Source: an uncultured Alphaproteobacteria bacterium (lineage in GTDB: Bacteria > Pseudomonadota > Alphaproteobacteria > Rhodospirillales > Rhodospirillaceae). From it: DNA of 64,000 bases. The notes under the pieces were generated by a model that did no database searches, was not told the DNA's origin, and was given only the letters and a program-made list of their open reading frames with translations. The position numbers were made by a program, and so were the translations under genes. This document shows, one piece after another, positions 55,197 to 64,000 of this stretch. Each line of letters begins with the position of its first letter. Positions within the stretch are counted from its first letter, which is position 1. Location: assembly GCA_900079695.1 (NCBI GenBank), contig LT599022.1, positions 1,082,287 through 1,146,286 of the forward strand, in the 5' to 3' direction.

Positions 55197-57224
55197 ATGC
55201 GGAACGGCGCAAGGAAGGCCAAGGTGAGGACGGCGGAGGACAGGCACGCGACGGAACCCGGCGGGCGCATCCGCTTCCTGATGCTGTTTCTCGTGCTGGC
55301 CTCCGCTCTCGCGTTCTGGAGCGCATGGCGCTCCGCGCGGCCGATCAGAGGAACCGCCGAGGCTGGCGTCCTGTCGCTTTCCGCGCACGATCTCGACGGC
55401 GAGCTTTCCCTTGAAGGGCCTTGGACGGTGTTTCCCGGCGCCCTTCTCTCGCCGACGGATTTCGCGGATCCGAAGCCGCCGCTCCCCCAGGGAGAGCTTC
55501 GCTTTCCCGGAACCTGGAAGGGGACCGCCGGGCTGACCGACCGGGGCGAGGCGACGTTTCGCCTGCGCCTGATCCCGCCACCGGGCGAACGACGGATGAT
55601 CCTGCGTCTGATGGATATCCACATCGCCTACCGGCTTTGGGCCGACGGAAACTTGATCGCGCAGAGCGGCGTGCCGGGCCGAAGCGAAACCACCGAAGAC
55701 GCGCACCGCTCCCTGGTGCTGGCGCCGCTCGTTCTGCGGGGCGAGCCGGTGGATCTGACCCTCCAGGTTTCCAACCATCATTTTCGCAAGGGCGGCGTGG
55801 CGGAGCCGATTCTTCTGTCCTCGCCCGGCGTGGCGGAAGCGGCGCGGGCGCGCTCCTGGGTGTTGTCCGCCTGCTTTTGCGGGGTGTTGGCGGTCACCGC
55901 GATCTACCACCTCAGCATCTACGCGTTGCGACGGCACGATCCGCCGCCGCTCTATTTCGGTCTTTACGCGCTCCTGCTCCTCGTCTACGCGGCCGGGTCC
56001 AACACCACCCTCTGGCTCGCCGGAGAAATCCTGCCGCGGCAGGTGCCTCCCGCTGCCATGGAAGGCACGGCCCTGCTGTCCTACGTCGCGGCCAGCGTGA
56101 CTCTCTATCGCTTCTTCCTCACCCTCTATCCCGACGCATTCTCCCGGCGCCTGCGGGTGGCATCGGACCTGCGCCTGCCCGTCTTCGTCGTCGCGCAGGC
56201 GGCATTTCCGTCCTTCGTCGCCTACTGGGTGATCCTCGGCCTGCTGTTGCTGACCATTCCGTTGTCGGGCTACTACATCGCCCGCATGACCGTCTGCGTG
56301 CGCCGCGGCCGCCCCGGGGCCGATATCCTTCTCGTCGGCTGCGTCATCCTGGCGGGAGCCGCGGTCAACGACATTCTCATCCATGCCGGGGCCATCGAAG
56401 GCAGCTATCTGGTGATGCCCGGTCTGTTCGCCTTCGTCCTGTTCCAGGCTCTCACCCTGGCGATGCGATTCACCCGCTCCTTCGCCGAGGTCGAGCGCCT
56501 GTCTTCCGAACTCGAAGGAAAGAACTCGGTCCTGCGTGCCGAAATGGAAGAGCGCGACCGCCTGGAGCGCGAGGTCATCGCCATCAGCGAAGACGAGCGC
56601 CGCCGCATCGGCCACGAACTTCACGACGGCCTGTGCCAACAGCTGACCGCCGCCCGCCTGCGGTGTTCGGTGCTGGCGGAAAATCTCTCCGGCCAGACCG
56701 GATTCGCGCGGGATGCCAGGGCTCTGGGCGGACTCCTCGCCGCAACCACAGAGGACGCCTATGCCCTGTCGCGTGGGTTGTGGCCGGTGGAGCACGACCC
56801 CGCCGCGCCGGGGCCATCGCTGGAGGAACTGGTGCGCTCGGTGCGGCGTGATGACGGCGTCTCCGTCGAATTGCATCAGGACCGGCATTGCGCGAAATGT
56901 GCTAATCCGCATGCGACGGCGTTGTATCGGATCGCGCAGGAAGCCCTGAGCAACGCGATGAAGCATGCCCAGGCCAGCCATGTGCGGGTTTCTCTGACCT
57001 GTGCGGGAGACGGACGGGTGGAATTGATCGTGCAGGACGACGGTATCGGGCGGATCGCGGCGGACCAGGGCCACGGCGGGGGGCTGGGCTTGCGGATCAT
57101 GGCGCACCGCGCCAACGTAATCGAAGCGGATCTTTCGATCGCCGATGCACCGGGGGGCGGAACCGTCGTGCGCTGCATCGCGCCCTGCTCCCGCGGTGCC
57201 GCAATTCGGGAGACCGCCCGATGA
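55197..57224 (+). CDS. Histidine kinase, 7TMR-DISM sensor with HisKA_3/HATPase
   Basis: 675 residues. After one membrane helix (MLFLVLASALAFW), a periplasmic DISMED2-type beta domain (VLSLSAHDLDGELSLEGPWTVFP to VSNHHF), seven membrane helices (about 215-420), and a NarX-type kinase: HisKA_3 phosphoacceptor His476 in RRIGHELHDGLCQQLTAARLR, N-box-like YRIAQEALSNAMKHAQASHV, G-boxes DDGIGRI and HGGGLGLRIMAHRA. The sensed ligand is unknown. ATG55197 is preferred to the frame start at 55083, which lies inside operator DNA. It overlaps the response regulator by ATGA. Confidence 0.92.
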   Translation: MRNGARKAKVRTAEDRHATEPGGRIRFLMLFLVLASALAFWSAWRSARPIRGTAEAGVLSLSAHDLDGELSLEGPWTVFPGALLSPTDFADPKPPLPQGELRFPGTWKGTAGLTDRGEATFRLRLIPPPGERRMILRLMDIHIAYRLWADGNLIAQSGVPGRSETTEDAHRSLVLAPLVLRGEPVDLTLQVSNHHFRKGGVAEPILLSSPGVAEAARARSWVLSACFCGVLAVTAIYHLSIYALRRHDPPPLYFGLYALLLLVYAAGSNTTLWLAGEILPRQVPPAAMEGTALLSYVAASVTLYRFFLTLYPDAFSRRLRVASDLRLPVFVVAQAAFPSFVAYWVILGLLLLTIPLSGYYIARMTVCVRRGRPGADILLVGCVILAGAAVNDILIHAGAIEGSYLVMPGLFAFVLFQALTLAMRFTRSFAEVERLSSELEGKNSVLRAEMEERDRLEREVIAISEDERRRIGHELHDGLCQQLTAARLRCSVLAENLSGQTGFARDARALGGLLAATTEDAYALSRGLWPVEHDPAAPGPSLEELVRSVRRDDGVSVELHQDRHCAKCANPHATALYRIAQEALSNAMKHAQASHVRVSLTCAGDGRVELIVQDDGIGRIAADQGHGGGLGLRIMAHRANVIEADLSIADAPGGGTVVRCIAPCSRGAAIRETAR

Positions 57225-57850
57225 CGCCCGCCCGCATCCTGCTGCTCGACGATCATCCCGCGGTCCGCCAGGGGATCGGGATCCTGCTGGAGTCCCGGGG
57301 GTATGCGGTGGGGGGCGAAGCCGCCACCCGCGACGCGGCCCTGGCGCTGTTGGCCGGCGCGGCTTTCGATCTCGCGATCGTCGACCTGTCCCTCGAATCC
57401 GGCAGCGGCCTCGACCTCCTGGCCGATCTGGCGGCGGGTGCGGTTCCCGCACTGGTCTATTCGATGCACGAGGACCCGCAGACCGTCGCTCTCGCCCTGC
57501 GTCAGGGCGCGCGCGGCTACGTGACGAAACGCGACGAGCCGGGCGACCTGTTGTGCGGCGTGGCGGCGGTATTGCGCGGCGAGCGCTTCCTTGCGCCGCG
57601 CGCCGCACGGGTTCTCGATGCCGGGAACGGCTCGGACGGCGAAGCCGCCTTGAGCGAACGCGAACGTCAGGTTCTGGAAATGACCGGCGAGGGGCAAAGC
57701 AACGCCGAAATCGCCTTCGCCCTGGGGATCGGCCCGCGCACGGTGGAAACCTATCACGCCCGGATCGCCGAGAAGCTCGGCCTTTCGGGGGTTCGGGACC
57801 TGCGAAAATACGCCATTTCTCGCAGGGTCGAGATATCGTCCCTGCTCTGA
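57221..57850 (+). CDS. NarL/FixJ-family response regulator
   Basis: 209 residues. Receiver domain with acidic pocket LLLDDHP (D10, D11), phosphoacceptor D55 in AIVDLSLESGSG, S81 in YSMHED and K103 in VTKRDEP. LuxR-type DNA-binding domain with LSERERQVLEMTGEGQSNAEIAFALGIGPRTVETYHARIAEKLGLSG. Cotranslated with the kinase and its obvious partner. It probably binds the GTCC...GGAC palindromes found before its own operon and before the autotransporter. Confidence 0.94.
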   Translation: MTPARILLLDDHPAVRQGIGILLESRGYAVGGEAATRDAALALLAGAAFDLAIVDLSLESGSGLDLLADLAAGAVPALVYSMHEDPQTVALALRQGARGYVTKRDEPGDLLCGVAAVLRGERFLAPRAARVLDAGNGSDGEAALSERERQVLEMTGEGQSNAEIAFALGIGPRTVETYHARIAEKLGLSGVRDLRKYAISRRVEISSLL

Positions 57851-57897
57851 GATCCCCTTTCGATACGCCCTTTCGCCTGCTGCGAAAAGCGCCGTCC

Positions 57898-57915
57898 GTC
57901 CGGGATTTCCCGGAC
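57898..57915. promoter_or_regulatory. 18-bp operator upstream of the autotransporter
   Basis: GTCCGGGATTTCCCGGAC, same 8-bp arms as the site at 55110-55127 with TT at the centre instead of AT. TATGAG (57938-57943) is a possible -10, which puts the site near -43, a class of position used by activators. A weak hairpin TTTCGC-N5-GCGAAA (57871-57887) lies just before it. Confidence 0.7.
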
Positions 57916-58013
57916 AGACGAACGGATTTTTTGCAGGTATGAGAACCCCTTAGCCAGGAGTGCGAACGGCCCTGCGGCGGACGAGACCGCGGGAGCCTTG
58001 CAAAGGGGGAACG

Positions 58014-60455
58014 ATGGAAAACCGTTGGAGACCGGCAGAGCGCCGCTGTGGCTGGAAGACGGCACTGGTGCTGGGGGCGTCATGGCCGGCGTTCGCGGCC
58101 ATGGCGATGCCGACGGCGTTCGCTGCCGATTGGACGATCGATACCCCGGTCGCTGCCGCCCAGACCTTGGGCAACGGCGACAACGGCGTCATCACCGCCG
58201 ACGGCAGCATCACCGTCACCGGGGGGGCCGCTCTGCAAACGCCTTTTCACGGGACACCGACGTCCCTGACCAATGCCGGCACGATTTCGATGACGAACGG
58301 GGATGGCTACTACAACAACGGCGGCACCCTCGGCTCCCTGGTCAATTCCGGCACGCTGTCCGCCGTCGGCTCGGGGCGAGCCATCGACAACACCGGCACC
58401 ATCGTAACCTTGACCAACACCGGTACGATTTCCGCATCGGGCACGGCGCGCGGCATCTACGTCAGCGGGACCAGCGGCGCCATTACCACCCTGAACAATT
58501 CCGGCACGATCTCCGCCGACAGGGAGGCGATTTACGCCAATTGGAATACCGCCATCGGCACGTTGACCAATTCCGGCACGATCTCCGGCGGCACGACGGG
58601 CCTCCATCTCGAGGAGGGCGGTTTCCCCAATGTCGGCGGCGTCCTCAACACGCTGCTCAATTCCGGCACGATTTCCGGCGGCACGACGGCAATCCGTATC
58701 GGGGCCGGCTACAGCGCCACTTTTATCGGCGGCACTCTCGGTTCCCTGACCAATTCCGGCACGATTTCCGCGCCAACGGCGATTCTGGTCGCGGTCAATG
58801 GAAGCTATTATGGCAACCTGGGCACGGTTACCAACACCGGCGCGATCGCGGGCGATATCACCAGTGCTCTGGGCACCCTGAATCTCGTGGGCGGCAGCGG
58901 CGATGCGGAGGGGGTCTTGACCGGCTATCCCGCCGCCTCCGAAACCGTGGGGACGATCACCGGCAACCGGGTGAACTTTCTTTCCGGCGCGTTGCTGCTG
59001 AACGACAACGTGATTTCGACCCTGGGAACCAGCAATGCCGCGATCCTGCGGATCAAGAGGAACATATTCATCACCGGGCCGTACGTCCAAACCGGCACCC
59101 TGGTGGTCGAGGTCGCGGCGGACGGAACCTATGGCAAGCTGACGACCACCGGGGCCGCCACTCTGGACGGCGGTACGGTTCGGGTGACCGGCGACGGCAT
59201 CGCGGCCAACGCCAGCTATACCGTGCTCACGGCGGGGACGACGCTGTCCGCCGACAACCTGGTCCTGGTCGTCGGGGGCTACTCCGGCAACAGCTATCGC
59301 ATCGACGGGACGAACCTGATCGTCACTCTGGGGCAGAAAGCGCAATGGGCGGACAAGGGCGTGGCGGCGGGCCCCGCCACCGCCGGACTGGGTGCTGCCC
59401 TGGACGACTTGGGCTCGGATACGCGCTTCGCCGATGTGTTCTCCGCGTTGGGGAGGCTCTCCGACGGCGGTCAGATCCGTGCCCTGCGGCAGATGGCTCC
59501 GGATCGGATGACGACGCAGTTGAACCTGAGCGGCGCGACGCTGGAGCCGGCGACGATGGCGATTCAGAACCGTCAGTTGGCGCGCATGGATGGCAACGGC
59601 GCCAGCGGCGTGGCCACCGGCGAGGCTCCGGCGGACCGGGCGGTGTGGGGGCGCGTTCTGGGCGGTCACGCGGACCAGGATGGCGCGGACGGCTATTCGG
59701 CGCGGACGGCGGGCCTCCTGATCGGGGCCGACGGATACCTTGCCGACGATCTGCTCACGGGCGGCGCGATTAGCTGGGTGCGTGCGGTGGCGCGGGGAAA
59801 AGGCGACGCAGGCGGCAGCCGGACCACGTTGGACAGTTTCCAGATGTCCGGTTACGCAACGTGGCGCCCGGACGGCGGCCCGGCCTATTTCCAAGGGCTG
59901 GCCGGGCTCGGACGGAATCTTTACGACCAGCGGCGGGATATCGACTATCTCGACGCGGCGGCGTCAGCGAGCTACGACGGTTGGCAATTCCAGGGCAAGA
60001 TGGGCGGTGGCTACGACGTGCGACTGGGGGCGGCGACGGTCACGCCGCTAGCCACCCTGCAGGTGGTGCGCGTGGAAACCGACGGGTACTCCGAAACCGG
60101 CGCAGGCGTCGCCAACCTGTCGGTCGACTCCAACGGCTTCAACTCGATCCAAAGCGAACTGGGCGCACAGCTCTCGGGTGGCCTCGCCGACACGGGCTGG
60201 GGCGCTCTGCAAGGCGACGCGCGACTGGCGTGGGTGCACGACTACGCCCACGCGCCGATCGCGATTTCCGCATCCATGGGTGGCGTCGGGTTCGTCAGCG
60301 AAACCGACCGTCCAGCGAGAAACGGTGCACGACTGGACCTGGGAACGACACTGGAACGAAACGACGGCCTTTCGGTGAGCCTCGAATACCAAGGTGAGCT
60401 GCGATCCGCCTACCAAAGCCACACCGGAATGCTGACCTTACGCTCCGAGTTCTAA
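58014..60455 (+). CDS. Autotransporter (type Va) with NSGTIS-repeat passenger
   Basis: 813 residues. Extended signal peptide (ENRWRPAERRCGWKTAL...AFAADW) with basic n-region, then a beta-helix-like passenger of about 340 residues built of short repeats: LTNAGTIS, LVNSGTLS, LTNTGTIS, LNNSGTIS, LTNSGTIS, LLNSGTIS, LTNSGTIS, VTNTGAIA. A linker precedes the C-terminal autotransporter domain (from AVWGRVLGGHADQDGADGYSA), with beta strands ending in the aromatic LTLRSEF. Probably surface-displayed; adhesion or autoaggregation is the usual role of such passengers. No protease or esterase motif was seen in the passenger. Ribosome binding site AAAGGGGGAACG precedes ATG58014. Confidence 0.92.
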   Translation: MENRWRPAERRCGWKTALVLGASWPAFAAMAMPTAFAADWTIDTPVAAAQTLGNGDNGVITADGSITVTGGAALQTPFHGTPTSLTNAGTISMTNGDGYYNNGGTLGSLVNSGTLSAVGSGRAIDNTGTIVTLTNTGTISASGTARGIYVSGTSGAITTLNNSGTISADREAIYANWNTAIGTLTNSGTISGGTTGLHLEEGGFPNVGGVLNTLLNSGTISGGTTAIRIGAGYSATFIGGTLGSLTNSGTISAPTAILVAVNGSYYGNLGTVTNTGAIAGDITSALGTLNLVGGSGDAEGVLTGYPAASETVGTITGNRVNFLSGALLLNDNVISTLGTSNAAILRIKRNIFITGPYVQTGTLVVEVAADGTYGKLTTTGAATLDGGTVRVTGDGIAANASYTVLTAGTTLSADNLVLVVGGYSGNSYRIDGTNLIVTLGQKAQWADKGVAAGPATAGLGAALDDLGSDTRFADVFSALGRLSDGGQIRALRQMAPDRMTTQLNLSGATLEPATMAIQNRQLARMDGNGASGVATGEAPADRAVWGRVLGGHADQDGADGYSARTAGLLIGADGYLADDLLTGGAISWVRAVARGKGDAGGSRTTLDSFQMSGYATWRPDGGPAYFQGLAGLGRNLYDQRRDIDYLDAAASASYDGWQFQGKMGGGYDVRLGAATVTPLATLQVVRVETDGYSETGAGVANLSVDSNGFNSIQSELGAQLSGGLADTGWGALQGDARLAWVHDYAHAPIAISASMGGVGFVSETDRPARNGARLDLGTTLERNDGLSVSLEYQGELRSAYQSHTGMLTLRSEF
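58268..58870 (+). repeat. Repeats in the autotransporter passenger
   Basis: Eight imperfect copies of a unit centred on (L/V)(T/V/N/L)N(S/T/A)G(T/A)I(S/A), spaced by 20-33 residues. At DNA level the core is TTCCGGCACGATTTCCG-like and recurs almost exactly several times (for example near 58500, 58570, 58665, 58753). Confidence 0.7.
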
Positions 60456-60646
60456 CGCACGAAACGGGGCCGGAAGGGAAAGGGCGCCAGTGGAACGGCG
60501 ATGCGATGAAGCGGACAAGGCTTTGGCAGCGACCGCTCCAGGCGGCAGCAGGAAAGCTTCACGCATTGACCTCGGTCCGTGTTGGAAATAGACGGCATCC
60601 TTCGCACTTAACGACACGGCCGTTCGTCGGATTGGTCCTGCGACAG

Positions 60647-61069
60647 CTAAATTTTGATATCGACGCCGCTTTGTCTCGGCGTCACCAAGCTGGGCAGGTC
60701 AACGGTCTCGCTTTTAACAAATTCCAAGGAACCTGGGCCATCCAGCTTACCCGCGAGTTTGTAAACTCGCCCCTCGAATCGGACGCCGAACACATCGAGA
60801 TCCTCTCCTGTGTTGAGCCTTTCGGTAGATATCTGCTCCTGCAATGGTAACGTAGCGGCAAGGTAGTCCCTGGGTGATACTTCCACTTGCCGCCGCTTAA
60901 GCTCCTCAAACTCGGCCAACAAACTCGTCAGCTTGTCCGATGGCGTCTTACTCGACTGGGTGGCCGCATGCCCCACTTGGTCGGCAAAGCTGATGTTGGA
61001 CGCCGAACGATTCACAACGGCATAGGGGCTGGCGGCAGTGGAACAGTATGTTGGCTCGATGGTGTTCAT
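60647..61069 (-). CDS. Hypothetical protein (140 residues)
   Basis: Not recognised. 140 residues from ATG61069 (GGGAG nine bases upstream). No signal peptide; polar, with a helical stretch SDKLTSLLAEFEELKRRQVEVSPRDYL and a C-terminal part of short beta-like segments (VFGVRFEGRVYKLAGKLDGPGSLEFVKSETVDLPSLV). GC is lower than in the flanking genes. A longer frame to 61297 exists but its N-terminus is of low quality. Possibly recent or lineage-specific. Confidence 0.5.
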   Translation of the reverse strand: MNTIEPTYCSTAASPYAVVNRSASNISFADQVGHAATQSSKTPSDKLTSLLAEFEELKRRQVEVSPRDYLAATLPLQEQISTERLNTGEDLDVFGVRFEGRVYKLAGKLDGPGSLEFVKSETVDLPSLVTPRQSGVDIKI

Positions 61070-61435
61070 GCCAAAATTCTCCCGTGGTCGCCTTTCGCAA
61101 ATGCCGTGCAGGCCTTGTGCCAACCTAGCGCCATGGTGCGGAGCGGTTAGATGCCTGAAATAGCGGAAACGGCACGGAAGCCGAAGTATCGGAAAGAGCG
61201 GAACCTGCCGGTTAGCCGGTAATATCTGCCGGGCGCGTCCAGGGACATCCACGGTGCGAAATCCGGGCGGAACAACCCGGAACGTACGCATTCGCAAAAT
61301 CCCTGCTTTCCGTATCCGAGCCGGCGGATAGAGAATTCGCGACGTCCAATTGAATGACTGTTTTCAAGCGTGGGGTTTGCGATCGAGACAGTCTCGGATG
61401 GGCGCCAAACCGTCCCCTGCCCTCGCCGAACACCC
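61070..61435. other. Intergenic region between hypothetical gene and nrdJ
   Basis: No gene supported. GC is about 55-60%. An inverted repeat TCCGGG-N8-CCCGGA lies near 61262-61283, possibly an operator or hairpin. Otherwise nothing was recognised. Confidence 0.35.
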
Positions 61436-61475
61436 CAAACAAAAAGCCCGCCGCTCCGTGTGGGGAGCGGCGGGC
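61436..61475 (-). terminator. Rho-independent terminator of nrdJ
   Basis: Minus-strand stem GCCCGCCGCTCC (61475-61464) / GGAGCGGCGGGC (61457-61446), perfect 12 bp with a 6-base loop, followed by TTTTTGTTT. Confidence 0.9.
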
Positions 61476-61519
61476 TCGCGCTGCTGTCGCGGCGGGGTGC
61501 GCCGCTTCGGCATCGGGGA

Positions 61520-64000
61520 TCAGGAGCAGCCGGTGGTGCTGCCGCAGGTGTCGCACTTCAGGCAGGTGCCGTTGCGCACCAGGGTGAAGTTGCCGCACTC
61601 GGGGCAGCTGTCGCCCTCGTAGCCCTGCATCCGCGCCTGATTGATGCGCGCGGCGCGCGAGGGCCCGGCGGCGATGGCGGTGGAGACCGACGCGGTGGCG
61701 CCCGAAGTGATGGGGCCAGCGGTGACCGCCGCGGTGGTCGACATCAGGCTCTGCACCGCCGGGCCGTCGGTGCCGGTGGCGAGCAGGCCGCCCTCGAACA
61801 CCCGCAGGTTGCCGCGCAGGTAGCCCGACGAGGCGACCGCCTCGACCACCCGCTCGGCGGCCTTTTCGAGATCCGCCTGGGCCTCGCCCTTGCCGACGGT
61901 GTCGTGGCGCAGGTCCTCGGGCTGCACGTGGGCAAGATCGTTGCGGCCGAGGTAGGAGATCGCCAGCTCGCGGAACAGATAGTCGAGGATCGACGTCGCC
62001 ATCTTGATGGTGTCGTTGCCTTCGACCATGCCCGAGGGCTCGAAGCGGGTGAAGGTGTAGGCCTCGACGAATTCCTCGAGCGGCACGCCGTATTGCAGGC
62101 CGATCGACACCGCGATCGCGAAGTTGTTCATCAGGCTGCGGAAGGCCGCGCCTTCCTTGTGCATGTCGATGAAGATCTCGCCGAGGTGGCCGTCGTCGTA
62201 CTCGCCGGTGCGGAGGTAGACCTTGTGTCCGCCCACCATCGCCTTCTGGGTGTAGCCCTTGCGGCGGGTCGGCAGCGCATTGCGGGTCGGGTCGGCGGCG
62301 ACGATCTTCTCGATCACCTTCTCGACGACGCGCTCGGTGACCGCGACCACCTGCTTCGCCTGCGGCTCTTCGGTGAAATCGTCGACGAGGTCGTCGCCGA
62401 ACGAGGTCGAGAGCGGCTGGCTGAGCTTGGAGCCGTCGCGATAGAGGGCGTTGGCCTTGAGGCCCAGCATCCACGAGTTGATGTAGGCGTTGGTGCAATC
62501 CTCCACCGTGGCGGTGTTGGGCATGTTGATGGTCTTCGAGATCGCGCCGGAGATGAACGGCTGCGCCGCCGCCATCATGTGGATGTGCGCGTCCGCCGAC
62601 AGATAGCGGGTGCCGGTGCGGCCGCAGGGCGAAGCGCAGTCGAACACCGGCAGGTGCTCGGCCTTGAGGCCCGGCGCGCCTTCGAGCGTGCCCGCGCCGC
62701 AGACGTAGGTGTTCGCGGCCTCGATCTCCTTCGCCGAGAAGCCCAGGGCTTCGAGCATGTTGAACGAGATGTCGGCGAGCTTCGCCTCGGGCAGGCCGAG
62801 GGTATCGCGGCAGAACTCCAGCCCCAGGGTGTAGGGGTTGAAGGCGTACTTGACGTCGAAGCAGTTGCCGAGGCTCTCCTCGAGCTTCATCAGCGCGACG
62901 TCGGTGAAGCCCTTGGCCTTGAGGGTGGCGTGGTTGATCGCGGGCGCGCCGTTCAGGGTGCCGTTGCCGAGTGCATAGCGCAGCATCGCCTCGGCCTCGG
63001 CCTCGGTGTAGCCGAGGGTGGCGAGCGCTTCGGGCACCAGGCGGTTGATGATCTTGAAGTAGCCGCCGCCGACCAGCTTCTTGTACTTCACCAGCGCGAA
63101 GTCAGGCTCGATGCCGGTGGTGTCGCAATCCATCACCAGGCCGATGGTGCCGGTGGGCGCGATCACCGAAACCTGGGCGTTGCGGAAGCCCGCGGTCTCG
63201 CCCAGTTCCAGCGCCGCGTCCCAGGCCGCGCGAGCGGCTTCGACGATCGCGGCGTCGGGGCAGTTGGCGGCATCGAGCGGCACCGGCAGAACGTTGAGGC
63301 CCTCGTAGCCCTTGGTGTCGCCGTGGGCGGCGCGGCGGTGATTGCGGATCACCCGCAGCATGTCCTTGGCGTTCTTGGCGTAACCCGGGAACGCACCCAT
63401 CTCCTCGGCCATCTCGGCGGAGGTGCGGTAGGCCTCGCCGGTCATCAGCGCGGTGATCGCGGCGCACAGGGCGCGGCCCTCGGCGCTGTCGTAGGAGAGG
63501 CCCGAGGCCATCAGCAGGCCGCCGATGTTGGCGTAGCCGAGGCCGAGGGTGCGGAACTCGTAGGAGCGCTTGGCGATCTCCTTCGACGGGAACTGCGCCA
63601 TCAGCACCGAGATTTCGAGGGTGATGGTCCACAGCCGCGAGGCGTGGGTGAAGCCCGCCACGTCGAACGCGCCCTCGGCATCGCGGAAGGTCATGAGGTT
63701 CAGCGACGCGAGATTGCACGCCGTGTCGTCGAGGAACATGTACTCGGAGCACGGGTTCGAGGCGTTGATGCGCCCCGACTGCGGGCAGGTGTGCCAGGCG
63801 TTGATGGTGCCGTCGAACTGCAGGCCCGGGTCGGCGCACGCCCACGCGGCGTAGCCGATTTCCTGCCACAGGTCGCGCGCCTTCACCGTCTTCGCGACCT
63901 TGCCGTCGAGGCGACGGATCAGGTTCCAGTCGCCGTCCTTGGCGACGGTCTTGAGGAACTCGTCGGTGACGCGCACGGTGTTGTTGGAATTCTGCCCCGA
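61520..64000 (-). CDS. nrdJ: Adenosylcobalamin-dependent (class II) ribonucleotide reductase, 3' part
   Basis: At least 826 residues are in the window; the N-terminal part and start lie beyond base 64000. Makes deoxyribonucleotides with coenzyme B12 instead of oxygen or glycyl radicals. The substrate-site block [75 protein letters not shown], and a C-terminal zinc-ribbon-like CPECG...[13 protein letters not shown] with redox cysteines are visible. It resembles the long alphaproteobacterial NrdJ. Control by a cobalamin riboswitch is common but would be outside this window. Confidence 0.95.
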   Translation of the reverse strand, partial: SGQNSNNTVRVTDEFLKTVAKDGDWNLIRRLDGKVAKTVKARDLWQEIGYAAWACADPGLQFDGTINAWHTCPQSGRINASNPCSEYMFLDDTACNLASLNLMTFRDAEGAFDVAGFTHASRLWTITLEISVLMAQFPSKEIAKRSYEFRTLGLGYANIGGLLMASGLSYDSAEGRALCAAITALMTGEAYRTSAEMAEEMGAFPGYAKNAKDMLRVIRNHRRAAHGDTKGYEGLNVLPVPLDAANCPDAAIVEAARAAWDAALELGETAGFRNAQVSVIAPTGTIGLVMDCDTTGIEPDFALVKYKKLVGGGYFKIINRLVPEALATLGYTEAEAEAMLRYALGNGTLNGAPAINHATLKAKGFTDVALMKLEESLGNCFDVKYAFNPYTLGLEFCRDTLGLPEAKLADISFNMLEALGFSAKEIEAANTYVCGAGTLEGAPGLKAEHLPVFDCASPCGRTGTRYLSADAHIHMMAAAQPFISGAISKTINMPNTATVEDCTNAYINSWMLGLKANALYRDGSKLSQPLSTSFGDDLVDDFTEEPQAKQVVAVTERVVEKVIEKIVAADPTRNALPTRRKGYTQKAMVGGHKVYLRTGEYDDGHLGEIFIDMHKEGAAFRSLMNNFAIAVSIGLQYGVPLEEFVEAYTFTRFEPSGMVEGNDTIKMATSILDYLFRELAISYLGRNDLAHVQPEDLRHDTVGKGEAQADLEKAAERVVEAVASSGYLRGNLRVFEGGLLATGTDGPAVQSLMSTTAAVTAGPITSGATASVSTAIAAGPSRAARINQARMQGYEGDSCPECGNFTLVRNGTCLKCDTCGSTTGCS

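Overview
The window is a high-GC chromosomal segment from an alphaproteobacterium, probably of the Rhodospirillales type. The evidence is the gene order rne / amidase / penicillin-binding protein 1A / prfB, the alphaproteobacterial RNase E layout, an RF2 with SPY in place of SPF, a fused ThiS-ThiG, a B12-dependent ribonucleotide reductase, and a long structured leader before the ornithine/lysine decarboxylase. Genus cannot be fixed from the sequence. No rRNA, tRNA, CRISPR array, integrase or intact insertion sequence was seen.

Layout. 1-11.6 kb is an envelope and translation/RNA block: an AsmA/YhdP-like protein, prfB with its programmed +1 frameshift, mrcA, a Tat-exported amidase, and rne with a long leader. 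11.6-18.7 kb is mixed: an SMR efflux protein with two small lipoproteins, a MarR regulator divergent from a DMT transporter, an SDR, a DUF2975 membrane protein with an XRE regulator and a MipA-like porin, periplasmic CuZn-SOD, and a second DMT transporter. 18.7-22.8 kb holds an argininosuccinate-lyase-like enzyme with a Dcu-type transporter, divergent from a NocR/OccR-like LysR regulator. 22.9-26.1 kb is gatCAB. 26.2-35.4 kb carries ruvX, an SpmA-SpmB fusion, a HerA-like ATPase, a gamma-glutamyltransferase-like lipoprotein with an aminotransferase, an M48 metalloprotease with a ScsC/DsbA-like thioredoxin-fold protein, and an AEC transporter. 35.4-38.3 kb has a lone flagellar hook-like gene behind a sigma-54 promoter, and a PLP decarboxylase behind a structured leader with a 34-codon upstream ORF.

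38.7-51.6 kb is mostly housekeeping: thiSG, aroQ, aat, parE, serA and recQ, plus a LysR-controlled cluster of a D-threonine-aldolase-like enzyme, RidA and an HAD hydrolase. 51.6-54.1 kb has visibly lower GC and carries a ferric-reductase-like flavocytochrome and a SHOCT protein, and looks acquired. 54.1-60.5 kb is the most system-like part: a lipoprotein hydrolase, a 7TMR-DISM histidine kinase, a NarL-type response regulator and a classical autotransporter. GTCC...GGAC palindromes recur here, and nearly the same 18-bp site lies before both the kinase operon and the autotransporter. The window ends with an orphan 140-residue protein and the 3' part of nrdJ.

Most single genes are ordinary. The regulatory layer is more interesting: the shared operator of the kinase/autotransporter module, the decarboxylase leader, the sigma-54 promoter of the lone hook gene, and the MarR operator repeats. 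Starts were moved downstream of the longest frame in many genes where ribosome binding sites, signal peptides or promoters supported it.
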